Part shown: positions 23,236-32,764 of the stretch, one piece after another | Layout: every line of letters starts with the position of its first letter | Position numbering within the stretch: the first letter of the stretch is position 1 | Origin: Achatina immaculata | Taxonomy: Eukaryota > Mollusca > Gastropoda > Stylommatophora > Achatinidae | Length of the DNA: 64,000 nucleotides | NCBI GenBank assembly: GCA_009760885.1 | Contig: CM019693.1 | Span: 43,797,433 to 43,861,432 of the forward strand | Direction: 5' to 3' | Notes under the pieces: generated by a model | What the model was told of the DNA's origin: nothing | What the model saw: only the letters and a program-made list of their open reading frames with translations | The model's database searches: none | Translations under genes and position numbers: made by a program

Positions 23236-24580
23236 TTGTACCGGCTTGGAAAGTTTCTCTCAGAAGCCCTGCACTAACGTACAAGGCATCTGTTCAGTTC
23301 ATTTTTTGAGTTAACATTATGGCAATAAAGGTGGGATAATACTTAAAACAAATTATTAACTACATAACTACACAGATGAAGGAGTTCATATCGTATGGCC
23401 ATTGAGTTGAATGGATGTAATTCGGAGACCATCTGTGTATAATGAATCTATCAACATTTTCCCCCCAACCCAGTATTTTTTAATGTGTGTAAAACTTACC
23501 CTCTTCTGTGTGTGTGTGTTTTTTTTTTAGTTATCTCTCCTTACATTCTATCTTTCTAACACATCTCTACGAAGAACTTTACGTTGGTTGTTATTTACAC
23601 ATAAAGTGTCACTTTTATCATCGATCCACCCCCTCACCAGCACCATTCATCGCTAAACTTCGTCTTGCTACATTACTCCCCCCTTACACCCCCACACCTT
23701 CTTCAAGTTAATCTCCCCTTTTCTCCTTTCACTTTAGCATCAAATAACCGGGTAGTCCAGACTTTTCACCCGTTGCATGTTTTGACACCTTAAAACTATG
23801 GCATGGTATGCAGCTGTCACAACATCAACATATTACAGCTGCCATGGCGAAATTCAAGTTTCATTTTTAAAAAATAAACTGTCTTTAAAAATATTTTAAA
23901 GGGGAAATCTAAATAAACATTTCTGGAGGAATCTTCCAAAAGAACATTTGAACTTCATAGTTAAATCTTAGTTTCGGCTTTATTTTGATTCGAAGAATGT
24001 TGTTCATACTACAAATAAAAGCAAATATCTTTCGGTTAAGTGTAGCTTGGAGAGTTACGCGTTTCTAATACAGAGCCCGGAGAGAGGTGCAGCATTCTGT
24101 TTACGAACGAGATGTGCAATCTTTCGATTATTAACCGTCAGTAAAACTCTTTCTAGTTACACCCATTTTGATCCAACTTGGCCATATCTGAGTAGGCACA
24201 TAATGTCCATCATGGCCGCCCAGCTGGGGGGGGGGGGGGCTTTCTTTTACCGGGTTATTATGAAAATGTATTTCTAAAATTAAAATATTATTAGCTAAGA
24301 AATTATGACTTTTAGTTTTATGATGCAAGAGAAAGAGATCACCATAAATGATTGTGCCGTTAATAATACAATTCCTCGAAACTCGATATGTAATTCTGCG
24401 AAAACTGGCATATTCAGATTCGGCCTGGATGTAGGAGGCCATGGCCATAACATGTAAGATTTGGCCTAAGACAGATATAGTAACTTATGACTATGTAATA
24501 GATATAGTAGAATGTGACATTAATTTAGATACCGTAAATTATACTGTAAGTTAGATATGGTAGATTATGTCCGTAAGATA
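23236..24580. other. Intronic stretch, nothing recognised
   Basis: Host-gene intron with a (tg)n-T run near 23510 and a G13 run at about 24226. No family signature or exon-like frame was found. Confidence 0.4.
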
Positions 24581-24588
24581 TGAAGGCA

Positions 24589-24862
24589 AAATATGTCCAT
24601 AAGATATATAGGTCGAATATGTCCATAAGATATATAGGCAGAATATGTACATAAGATATATAGGTAGAATATGTCAGTAAGATATACAGATCGAACATGT
24701 CCATAAGATATATAGGTAGAATATGTCCATAAGATATATAGGTAGAATATGTCCATAAGATATATATGCAGAATATGTACATAAGATATATAGGTAGAAT
24801 ATGTCCGTAAGATATACAGGTCGAACATGTCCATAAGATATATAGGTCGAATATGTTCATAA
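24589..24862. repeat. 26-bp minisatellite with five-unit higher-order pattern
   Basis: About 10.5 units of aatatgtccataagatatat plus aggtag. Variants recur in the same order: units 2-5 and 7-10 share gcag, tacataag, a gtaagatatac unit and an aacatg unit, so the higher-order period is 130 bp. Open frames here are repeat artefacts. Confidence 0.9.
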
Positions 24863-25384
24863 GAGGAACATATGGGGACTAACATTATATCCCTATGTGC
24901 CTCTAAGGCACGACAGGATTACCTTTACCTTTTTTTTTTATAGATATGGTAGACTGTCACCATTTGACAGACTCTATATACGCAGCCATAAAACAGATGC
25001 ATATCCCGACAACATAATGCAGATTTATTACGGTAAATAGATATTGTAGAATATGACCGAATGTAGCTACGACAAACTCTGGCCACAGAAACAGATATAA
25101 TGGATTATGACAACACGACATGCTAGAGTATGCCTATTTCAAATGACCTTGCGTGTCCTTGGATGTTTGGAAATGACTGTGAGAAATTTTTTCTGTGGAA
25201 GAAAGCTAATATCTGACGGAGGCGTCAGTTATCTGGGTTAGCCGGTAAAGATGCCCATGTCCCAGTTAGGATGTTTGGAAACTGTTGGTCACTTAATGTT
25301 GTCCAGTGGGGTTGAGACCGAAGCATTCCCTGAGGTAGTGGAAGATCATAATAATCCACTAATAAGCCGATTGCTAGTTTGTAT

Positions 25385-25530
25385 GAGTTCCAGCATCATC
25401 GAGACATCAGAAGCCGTGAGGTCAAGTTTGAGTTCCAGCATCATCATGACATCAAGAAGCTGTGAGGTAAAGTTTGACTTTCAACATCATCAATGACATC
25501 AGAAGCCGTGAGCTAAAGTTTGAGTTTCGA
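25385..25530. repeat. About 50-bp minisatellite, left part
   Basis: Three units of agtttgagttccagcatcat, gacatcagaagccgtgagg. The array resumes at 25930-26012, after a TIR element, with the same unit. Confidence 0.75.
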
Positions 25531-25922
25531 TGTAGGGAGTAGATAATAAAGCAAGTAATTGCCCGGTTTGATTGGCAACCCGACTGGTCAGAGACGGGCT
25601 TTATAGAAAATGCGCAGTCCCGAGAGTCCGTCGCTGACCAGTGGGGTTGCCAATCAAACATGGCAACTACCTGCTTTATTTGCCAATCAAACCGGGCAAC
25701 TGCTTGTTTTATTATCTACTCCCTACAGTTAAGCATACGAACAGACAGTATGGGACTTTTAAACCTAATGAACGCCAAACACAAGAACTTCAAAATACAA
25801 CGATGGAGTCATTTCATTCAAGCCTGCACTGAAGACATCCGTCATATCGCAGGAACACGGAACCTAGCCGACCAGTGGGGTTGCCAATCAAACCGGGCAA
25901 CTACTTGCTTTATTATCTACTC
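25531..25922. mobile_element. TIR element(s) inserted in a minisatellite
   Basis: The left end tgtagggagtagataataaa (25531) is the inverse of the ends at 25708-25727 and about 25903-25922. About 60 bp of terminal repeat is shared, including gcccggtttgattggcaacc and ccagtggggttgcc. One left end and two right ends, plus an internal partial copy, suggest two elements fused or a rearrangement. No transposase is encoded. Confidence 0.7.
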
Positions 25923-26049
25923 CCTATACAGCATCATCATGACATCAGAAACAGTGAACTCAAGTTTGAGTTCCAACATCATCAATGACATCAGAACCCG
26001 TGAACTCAAGTCAGTGAATACAAGATTATAAAACAACCAAAATGTGTGG

Positions 26050-26331
26050 TTACACGGTCTTACAACAACAACAACAACAACAACGACAGTAATAATAATA
26101 ATAATTTCTCTAAACTGACAAAGACAACATCAACATAGAAAGTACTTACAACAACAACAGCAACAATAACAACAACAACAACACAAAGTACTTACAACAA
26201 CAATAACAACAACAACACAAAGTACTTACAACAACAACACCACAAAGTACTTACAACAACAACAATAACAACAACAACACAAAGTACTTACAACAACAAC
26301 AATAACAACAACAACAACACAAAGTACTTAC
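26050..26331. repeat. CAA/TTG microsatellite carrying amplified splice-donor motifs
   Basis: The plus strand is (caa)n and (aat)n with the 12-mer caaagtacttac or a close variant at about 26138, 26184, 26218, 26242, 26279 and 26319. On the minus strand each is gtaagtacttt, the same sequence as the authentic donor of the 26332-26406 exon. Thus one real and five downstream copies of a consensus 5' splice site lie within about 190 bp. Use of the nearest decoy would add 40 nt and shift the frame. Confidence 0.85.
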
Positions 26332-26406
26332 AACATCTGCAGCAACTGGATTGTCAGTGATGTCAAACACAACCGCTGTAGCGCCTCTCTGTATAACTCT
26401 CTTTGC
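26332..26406 (-). CDS. ZNRF3: ZNRF3-like exon: PA ectodomain, second part
   Basis: This 75-bp exon encodes 25 residues: AKRVIQRGATAVVFDI, then TDNPVAADV. It aligns with vertebrate ZNRF3 at AKRAVQRGATAVIFDV and follows FGK of the upstream exon without a gap. The acceptor is tttcag before 26406. The donor is GTT followed by gtaagt, a full consensus U1 site at 26331. Both ends are phase 0. Five further copies of the same donor motif lie downstream inside a CAA/TTG microsatellite, reported as a separate feature. Confidence 0.92.
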
Positions 26407-26814
26407 CTGAAACAGAATAATGAGCATTGTCCACACAGTAGAAGATTCTACTATCCGTAACAAAAAATGACGGGAAAAGGAAAGAAAATATTGTTTACGT
26501 TCCAAATAATTATTGCTTCCCATAATATTTCACATCCTCTTGAGAACAATACCAGCGTTCTCGGAATTTTGTACGCCATCATCTAAAGTACATTGTTACT
26601 ATTGAAAATCTCATGACTCTACTCACTACAGATAAGGCTTATTTAAAGGTTACGCCTGGGCAATAAAGTTAAACAATATACACGCGCATACACAAGCTAG
26701 CATGTTTCTTACTCTTACTGAGTGATGTAATGCGCACTACAGAAGCATATAACTCAAGCTCAATGAGACAGCGATCAATCGCTCACAACTGACTGCATTT
26801 ATTAGGGTTAATGA

Positions 26815-27025
26815 ACCACAGCTTAAGAGAAAACGTAAATATTTTGGACACATTAAACGTTATGATAATCTAGAGAAGACCGTCTTGGAAGGGTACATAA
26901 TGGGAGAAAGAAAGAGAGGAAGACCAAAGCGAAGATGGCTACTTGCTCACAAATGAGAGGCCTACAGGAGTGCTGTTAGGGAGGCAAAGTTCCGCAAGGG
27001 ACATGCAAATGAATGAATGAATGAA
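26815..27025 (+). mobile_element. RTE-like LINE 3' end (same family as 1-597)
   Basis: Contains aacgtaaatattttggacac, gaaagagaggaagaccaaa and the terminal gcaagggacatgcaaatg with a (aatg)n tail. About 50 bp in the middle, present in the other copies (the gcaagacatcgttgatgatc part), is deleted here. Confidence 0.85.
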
Positions 27026-27529
27026 TGAGCCACAGATGGCCCAAGACCGTAGCCTATTTCCACGTAGTGTGCCTGGAAACAGATTATTTCCAAGAAACCA
27101 GTGATAGAAATGGGAAGGTGAAAGTTGGGTGTGTCAGGCAGAAAGGAGCAGATATAGCCTAACTGCTAGCCGTGACACAGCGCACCCAACATGTTTTGAA
27201 AGAAGAATAAGAGGAAAAAGAAGACGTATTATGGTATTTCTATCCATAATAAAGAACGATAGTTAACACTAGCTACCGTCTGAAATGAACATTAAGAGTT
27301 AATATTACTAGCGAATCTTTTCTTTCAGCCAGAACATATTAAGGGAACCATATTTTGAAAGAAAAAAAAGGTATTTAAAACTATGGCACTTTCGGTCCTG
27401 ATACCAAAGGGCAGCCGTCACTGGAGTCAGTTGAAGAATACAATGATGAAAATGCAAAAACTAAGAAGCTACATGAGATCAGAATGCTGAAACTATGAAT
27501 CTATATATGACGAAAAATGCAGAACTATA

Positions 27530-27768
27530 TATGCAGGAAACTCTCTACCGTAGAGAGCGGAACAACAACACAACTCCTTCAGAACATCAGAGGAAGTAAC
27601 CCCCCCCCCCAGACAAGTGTTTCGGCCCTTTAAACCCCTGACACTCTAAGGGGGGTGGGCCCCTCTGGGTCATGACTCCCAGAGGTCTTGTGAGTTGTTG
27701 CTTTTTTTCCGGTCCCGGGATTGAACCCATGATCTTCCAGTTGCCACTGCACTTTTTTGAAAAAAAAG
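27530..27768 (-). mobile_element. tRNA-derived SINE family B, copy 2
   Basis: Same body as the 12105-12392 copy: ctctctaccgtagagagcgg, ctgggtcatgactcccagag and ggtcccgggattgaaccc (plus-strand reading). The B box is recognisable; the 5' tRNA half is replaced by unrelated A-rich sequence. Confidence 0.75.
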
Positions 27769-28142
27769 CACATGTGACGAAAAATGCAACAAAAAAAAAT
27801 AATAATAATAATAATAAGCTACATGTGACGAAAATTGCAGAAACTAAGAAACTTTGTGTGACGAAAATGCAAAAAAACGTTTCAAGTTACATGTGATAAA
27901 AATGAAAAGAATTGAACGAAATGTGACGAAATTGGAAACACAAAGCATCTACATGTAAATTACGTTTTTGTTTGTTTGTTGTTTTAAATAAAGTGCAAAC
28001 ATTCAAAAAGAGATATAGGGCTGCTTAAGAAACAAGCAAAATAAACTTTTTTTTCTTCTCTCAAACAAGTTTTTCTCCTTCTGGTTCATGAACAGCTCTC
28101 GACTGTTTAGAAGTGAAGTGAAGTGTATTTATAGACGTATAG

Positions 28143-28370
28143 TTGATCACTGGAGCACCCAGTAGCAAAGCTTTAGAATTCATTCACAAACGCCGAACCG
28201 CATTTGGCACGGCCAACCTCTTAATAGACTGCGGTATTCACCACGTTCTCAAGAACTGCCGGAACGCACTGCGAATCAAAGGAGGCCTTCGATCGAGGGC
28301 GCGAGACACTAGAGGTAGGTCATTGTGTTACGTCGTTTACCTTCATCACTACGGCCTAGCTCCTCTTTAA
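28143..28370 (+). other. Exon-like open stretch, function unknown
   Basis: A 75-codon frame, richer in GC than its surroundings, with residues such as KALEFIHKRRTAFGTANLLI. It crosses GAG followed by gtaggt at about 28314, a plausible plus-strand donor. No family is recognised and no partner exon was found. It lies antisense within the host intron and may be a repeat fragment. Confidence 0.2.
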
Positions 28371-28607
28371 AGAACCGAAAAATAAAAACTGCCTTCAAAG
28401 CGGAGCTTCTGTGAAACTGTAAAATTATTTCAATATCAGCGCCGCGCTTAGCGCTTTTTCAGAATTTCTGGGGCGTTTCATGGAAAGTTCTATTAGCATA
28501 TCCTGCTGTAACATACACCTAGTATATCGCCAATATAGAATGTTACAATATAAACACAGCAGACATGCACGCACAAAGCACACTCACGTAGGCATCATAC
28601 TTCAAGA

Positions 28608-28960
28608 ATCATCATCATCATCAGTCCTCTGTGCTCCCTATGAAACAGAAGGCATCAACCAAGGTTTCCCAGCCAATCATGTCCTGAGCAAGTCGAGATA
28701 CCTCAAACCATGTCTTCCCTGCTTCCTTTAGTTCTTCCTGTATTGTGCGTCTCCATGTCCCCAATGTCCTGCTCCTCTTTCTTTTTACTTCGGGTGTCCA
28801 AGTTAAGGCGGTATTGAGGTGTCTTGTTTTATCCATTCCTAATATATGGCCCAACCATTTCCATCTTCGTCTTCTGACCTATTTAGTACTGTTCTCAATG
28901 TTCGTTCTTTGTTTATTTCCTCATTTTTTACATGTTTTCCCAGTGTATTCTTAGAATTTT
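28608..28960 (-). mobile_element. LINE 3' end fragment family E
   Basis: The minus strand reads GHILGMDKTRHLNTALTWTP, then TWRRTIQEELKEAGKTW, RLAQDMIGWETLVDAF and the end GSTED. The same C-terminal pattern is widespread in RTE-like elements of aquatic invertebrates. The (GAT)n tail appears as (atc)n at 28608-28622. Confidence 0.8.
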
Positions 28961-29369
28961 CCTTATGCATCTTCCTTCAAATCCTCTCAATCTGCTTTCC
29001 TTCAAAGTACAGTGCGAATAACAAACCTATCATAACAAACGAAACAAGAAGCACTCAGATTATTCCAGAAACTGAGAAATACCGCCTCCGTGTTCTTACT
29101 ACGGTGGATGGCGCTATGACTTTTCCAAACCGGTACGTACCTGTCTTTCACCTTGGATGAAGAACTTTTCCGAAATATCGGTTTACTCTGTACAACATTC
29201 GGCGCTTTATTCTTTTTTAAATATAAACTTAAACAAATTTTACAAACAACCACAGGAAGTTCACGCGAAAATTTTTCTTATTATATTTGAGACGAGAAGG
29301 AATATTTTTTTATATGCTCATACGCCGTACCAAAGCCAAAACTGGCTGATCCTCTTCCATGCAAATCGA

Positions 29370-29462
29370 GCATCATCATCATCATCATCAGGTGCCGTGC
29401 CGACCGGCACTGGCTATTATGCTTCTCCAGAGTACACGATCATTCATGCAGGCCATTAGATC
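29370..29462 (-). mobile_element. LINE 3' end family B, copy 2 (short)
   Basis: A (cat)n run followed by aggtgccgtgccgaccggca and ttctccagagtacacgatc matches the 3' end at 10445-10510. Only about 90 bp remain. Confidence 0.8.
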
Positions 29463-29699
29463 TGGGAACAAACAGCAAAAAAGGCGCAGTGGGCCAAATC
29501 CGGCGAATAGAGAAGGGTGAAAAGGGGGGAGGAGGCGAAGTCATGTTGTTCTTGATCAACATGGGCAATAACTACTAAAAAAAAAAAAAAGGAAAATCAT
29601 CACGACAACATGAGATGTTTAGGAATTTTAAATGCATTAAGGAGACCAAATCAGAAATGACACCATCAGGACGAGCGTTTGAGTAGCACTAGTACTATA

Positions 29700-29925
29700 C
29701 TACGTCCAGAAGCAGCAACTCAAATTTGCCGGCCACGTTACAGCCACAACCAGGCAGTGGAGCACAGAAAACATCCATGCTGTTAAGTGTAGTAAGCAGA
29801 AGGGGAGGCCGCCCATGCAAGAGATGGAGGGAGGAAACTACAGAAACACTGAGTATCGCATTGCATGAAGCACATCGCCAAGCCTATCAAGATGTCTGTT
29901 TGGTCCATCCACACTGAAAGGTAAA
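29700..29925 (+). mobile_element. LINE 3' end fragment
   Basis: The frame reads RRGGRPCKRWREETTETLS and ALHEAHRQAYQD, with a preceding LKFAGHVTA in another frame. It resembles the Gly-Arg-Pro / Trp-Arg-Glu C-terminus of RTE-like proteins. Frameshifts are present. Confidence 0.6.
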
Positions 29926-30034
29926 AAAAGAGGAAGGAGAAAAGACAAGACAAGACTGAAATTATTATGACAAAGTTGTGCTCTCAAAACAAAACTGTAA
30001 TAAAAAGCAAAAATTGTATAAGGAATCACTGCTG

Positions 30035-30835
30035 GCGAGATTCTTCGATGTGATTCCGATGTGAAAGGGTGATGGAAAGGATAAAGTGAAGCTTAATCGG
30101 TATGTCCAGTAGTCTCGCGGCGAGAGCTACTCATACCACGGCACCTAAGCTCTAGAGGCCGGCCACGTCCAATATACACCTATAGTGATGAAATATGCCT
30201 AACTTGGCTTACACCAGGGGTAAAACTTGATGACTACGCATGTCACGATACCTCCGCTCTAGCGGTCGGTCACGTCCTAAACACGCCCATACTCGGATAA
30301 TATGCCTAAACCGGCTTAACCCAGGGGTGAAACTTACTAGTGGCGAGGATTCGTTCTCCTGGACAAAAGCTCCATCCTGGTCACAACTAGGAAGGGTAGC
30401 GGCCACGACCACAAAATGCTGAAGTCGGAGACACTGGACCAGTGCAGTCTAGATAGGCAACCGCCTCTCACCCGGCGTGGATGTATGCGTATCCTAATCA
30501 CGCTGAGGTTTTCCGGTGAGAAAGTCCAACGCTGGACAGGATGGGCAACCACCTCTCACCCGGCGGGGATACACGAGTATCCCAAAACACGTCGAGGTTT
30601 TCCGGTGAGAAAGTCCAACTCTAGATTAAACTGATGCAACGAAAACCACGTGTCACGCAATCCCGCGTCTGAGACCCACCGAGAATACATAGCCAAGCCC
30701 TGCGATACTCTGAACCTTTTGTGGTCCTCTAGGGGATCTCGTGTGGTCCTTTCGGGGACCACAGGGGAACCACGGGACCTATCGAGGACCACAGTTGTAA
30801 ATTCAGTAGGATCACGGTCTTGGCGGTAGAAGCGA
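30035..30835 (-). repeat. Unclassified GC-rich interspersed repeat, copy 2 (inverted relative to copy 1)
   Basis: The reverse complement follows 6835-7600 nearly throughout: the GGACCAC cluster, two ttctcaccggaaaac units, then the gttaagccggttt and gagcggaggtaccgtgac units. Copy 1 continues past the end seen here. Both copies are in host-gene introns, one on each side of three exons. Confidence 0.75.
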
Positions 30836-31344
30836 ACGAAGAAGAGGAAGAAGATATAAGGAATGAAAATATTAAAGTAATGAAATATTCTATTTACTGA
30901 AATCATCAAAGCACCAATAAATACTGAAAATATTAAGATTAATGGAATAACCGAAATAATTTTTAAAAATTAGAAAAAAAAATTAGATAAAATTTAGAAA
31001 TAATTTGAAGGCAATAAAACATACTGAAATAATAAGGTAATACACAATACTGAAACTATTGAGATTTGAGATACAGAGATAGTAAGAACTATACAGAGAT
31101 AATATGAACTATGCAGAGATAATTTGAACTATTTAAACACTGAAAATATTGAAATCACTAAAACAATCAGAAACAATGAAGTTTTATGTCTAAAACAATA
31201 AAAAACAATGAAGTTTTATGATAAACAAACAATATTTATAGACGTTTTATGATAAACAAACATATTTATAGAAGTGTTACGATAAACAAACAATAAATAC
31301 AATCTTGAAACGAAGTCCTACTGGAGTCTAAATTCTTAACCAGT

Positions 31345-31590
31345 ACTGAAATATTAAGACAGTCGGAAATGTTGGAATTATTAAGACAATGAGAAATACT
31401 GATATTATCAAGACACTGAGAAAAACTAAAACTATTAATACAGTCAGAAATACTGAGAAACACTTAAAGCTATTAAAACAGTGAGAAATACCAAAGCTAT
31501 TAATACAATGAGAAATATCGAAACTTTTATGACAATGAGAAATACTAAAACTATTATGACAACGTGAAATACTGAAGCAATACAGGGGAA
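31345..31590. repeat. Diverged 30-bp tandem repeat
   Basis: Units of about 30 bp share acaatgagaaatactgaaac and tattaag. Around eight units are visible and weaker relatives extend left toward 30890. Confidence 0.65.
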
Positions 31591-31746
31591 AGCAATGCAT
31601 CATAATTATAAAAGCAAAACAAAATAATCAAATTATGACAGTACAGAAAATTACCGAATTTATGCAAGGTGGAATACCCCACAGCACGACAGGAAATAGC
31701 AGCAGCAATGTAGTTTTCAGTTTTAAAAGTTCTAATAAACGCTGTT

Positions 31747-31789
<43 letters not shown>

Positions 31790-31791
<2 letters not shown>

Positions 31792-32118
31792 CTCGCTCGC
31801 TCTTAAGTTACCTTAAAATCTTAAACTGCTCTTACAGACACCGAATACAAATATTTTCTAAATATTCCTGAAAATTTTGTTTAGTAGATAGTCATTTATA
31901 ATGTATGTAGTTACTTCTGTACTGAGTGAATGTTTAAGAGCGAAACGTTATATTTTATTTTGTGTCTCTCAGCTTCAATGTTAGTTATGTTTGTTTCATG
32001 GACAGCATATTTGTAGATGTCTGGAATAGAATGAAAGATGTATGATAAAGGGCAGAATGTCAGACGGGCCTGCGTGCCCAATTCTTAACCCTTTTGAAAT
32101 AAAGATCAATCAATCAAT

Positions 32119-32121
<3 letters not shown>
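31790..32121 (+). mobile_element. Non-LTR retrotransposon family C, copy 3 (3' end only)
   Basis: The final 80 bp (gaaagatgtatgataaaggg, cagaatgtcagacgggcctg, then AATAAA and a (atca)n tail) match the 3' ends of the 15.2- and 37.9-kb copies. It is flanked by (CT)n on both sides: 31751-31789 and 32127-32163. Confidence 0.85.
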
Positions 32122-32164
<43 letters not shown>

Positions 32165-32166
<2 letters not shown>

Positions 32167-32760
32167 CATTCATTCATGAGATTCTGTGCCATTGCGCGTT
32201 GGCAATCATGATCCTCCACTGGGTTCCGTCCCTAATATCTGTTGCCCTTGGTTTCCCTAGTGTAGGCACGTGCCTGGGAAGCAAAGAATAGGACCACTGT
32301 ACCCTACCAAGCGTGATGGTAAAAGGCGACTAAGGAGAGTTCAGCATAGGACCAGCAATCTATCCGGTAAGACAACATCAGAGTGCTAGGCAAACATCAG
32401 CAAGAGAGTCTACATGTCAAGCCTCGGCAGAGCAGCGAGGGACTGCAGTAGTGATACCAACACCGACGAGCAGGGACGAAAGCCACAAGGAAGTCTCTGG
32501 TCTGACTCAGTCCGGGGCCACCCTCAAGCAACAACCAAGGACAGGAACCTGGAACACCTGCATCATGTTGGAGACTGAGAGAGCAGCACAAGTAGTTAAA
32601 GAGCTGCAAAGGTACAGCCAAACTTACTAGGATTAAGCAAGGTCGGGTGGACTGAATCGGGAAGATTACAACAAACACGGGAGAAATCACCTGCTACTCA
32701 GGCAGAACATATGATCAACATTATGAAGGTGTGGCTGTAATGATGTATAATAGAATGGTA
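32165..32760 (+). mobile_element. RTE-like LINE 5' region with start of endonuclease
   Basis: The plus strand reads RTGTWNTCIMLETERAAQVV and KELQRYSQT, then pieces like a GWTESGR motif and YEGVAVMMY. In RTE-like endonucleases the N-terminus is GTWNVRTM with an E-x-R/K-W-T segment. Frameshifts break it after about 32625. Confidence 0.7.
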
Positions 32761-32764
32761 TAGA

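Noticed and set aside
22817..23314. Long open frames of Arg/Glu or Ser/Leu repeats on both strands
   Set aside because: They are the translation of a (GA)n purine tract; no domain, start context or splice signal.
24525..24885. Repeated YLMDIFDLYILWTYSTYI-like proteins
   Set aside because: Two overlapping frames of a 26-bp minisatellite; no start or domain evidence.
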